Part shown: piece after piece, positions 63,959 through 64,000 of the stretch
Layout of the letters: each line of letters begins with the position of its first letter
How positions within the stretch are numbered: position 1 is the stretch's first letter
Origin: Paenibacillus xylanexedens
Lineage (GTDB): Bacteria > Bacillota > Bacilli > Paenibacillales > Paenibacillaceae
Direction of reading: 5' to 3'
DNA length: 64,000 nucleotides
Assembly: GCF_007680605.1 (NCBI RefSeq)
Contig: NZ_VEIO01000001.1
Coordinates: forward strand, 1,860,001-1,924,000
Made by a program: the position numbers and the translations under genes
Notes under the pieces: model-generated
Database searches by the model: none
What the model saw: only the letters and a program-made list of their open reading frames with translations
What the model was told of the DNA's origin: nothing

Positions 63959-64000
63959 ATGGGTCACGCAAATCATGAGATAAACAAGAACTTTTTTTCG
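63959..64000 (+). CDS. start of a gene running out of the window
   Basis: ATG 63959 with AAAGGAG about 12 bases upstream opens a frame (MGHANHEINKNFFS) that continues to the window end, 147 bp after the permease. By analogy with ycgRQ a TIGR03943-type partner might be expected, but 14 codons cannot show it. Confidence 0.5.
   Translation, partial: MGHANHEINKNFFS

Overview
This window looks like chromosomal DNA of a Paenibacillus-type member of the Bacillota. The reasons are AAGGAGG-like ribosome binding sites at almost every gene, moderate GC, YesM/YesN-type two-component genes beside sugar ABC transporters, GH52/GH67/GH78 glycoside hydrolases, Zur boxes of the Bacillus type, and cre-like sites. 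Genus assignment is inference from gene content; no marker gene such as 16S rRNA is present. I see no rRNA, tRNA, CRISPR array or prophage.

Layout. 1-2.8 kb: a P450 with a large internal deletion, an SDR and an intact P450. 3.3-12.4 kb: a sugar module (sensor kinase, AraC-type response regulator, lipoprotein binding protein, two permeases, GH78 rhamnosidase-like enzyme). It stops abruptly in a 24-codon stub next to a decayed IS3-family transposase. 13-20 kb: small accessory genes (lipoprotein, DegV, Asp23-like, HxlR plus quinone-oxidoreductase-like, SDR plus TetR, RDD) mixed with broken genes (hydrolase fragment, truncated CidA/LrgA) and an apparently ownerless lysine riboswitch near 19.5 kb. 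20.5-23.5 kb: a large WG-repeat protein and a C-terminal gene fragment.

23.8-34.3 kb: a tightly packed six-gene minus-strand operon encoding MoxR-type AAA ATPase, DUF5682 protein, VWA protein, DUF4132 giant, SWIM zinc-finger protein and a 98-residue protein I do not recognise. The first five match, in domain content and size, what I recall of the functionally obscure E. coli yehL/yehM/yehP/yehI/yehQ genes. The operon has its own interrupted dyad at the presumed promoter and is bounded by terminators. It is the best candidate here for a little-described system, probably a chaperone-like or conflict/stress machine built on a MoxR-VWA pair.

34.7-42.8 kb: oxidoreductases (AKR, P450, three SDR/ThDP enzymes), a Dabb protein, ribosomal protein bL31 type B and an unusual HPr-like protein. 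42.9-54.4 kb: glucuronoxylan use. GH52 xylosidase, GH67 alpha-glucuronidase and a polyol dehydrogenase form one operon divergent from an AraC regulator. A GntR regulator, mannonate dehydratase and mannonate oxidoreductase then carry glucuronate towards KDG. No uxaC, kdgK/kdgA or sugar importer is visible, so the pathway must be completed elsewhere.

54.5-57.2 kb: DUF421/DUF4363 membrane proteins, an M50-like peptidase and a hypothetical. 57.3-64 kb: a zinc-starvation cluster with Zur boxes: ZnuABC-like transporter, an L33 paralogue with only one Cys pair (rpmG, 49 codons), a COG0523 GTPase and a His-rich YcgR-like permease.
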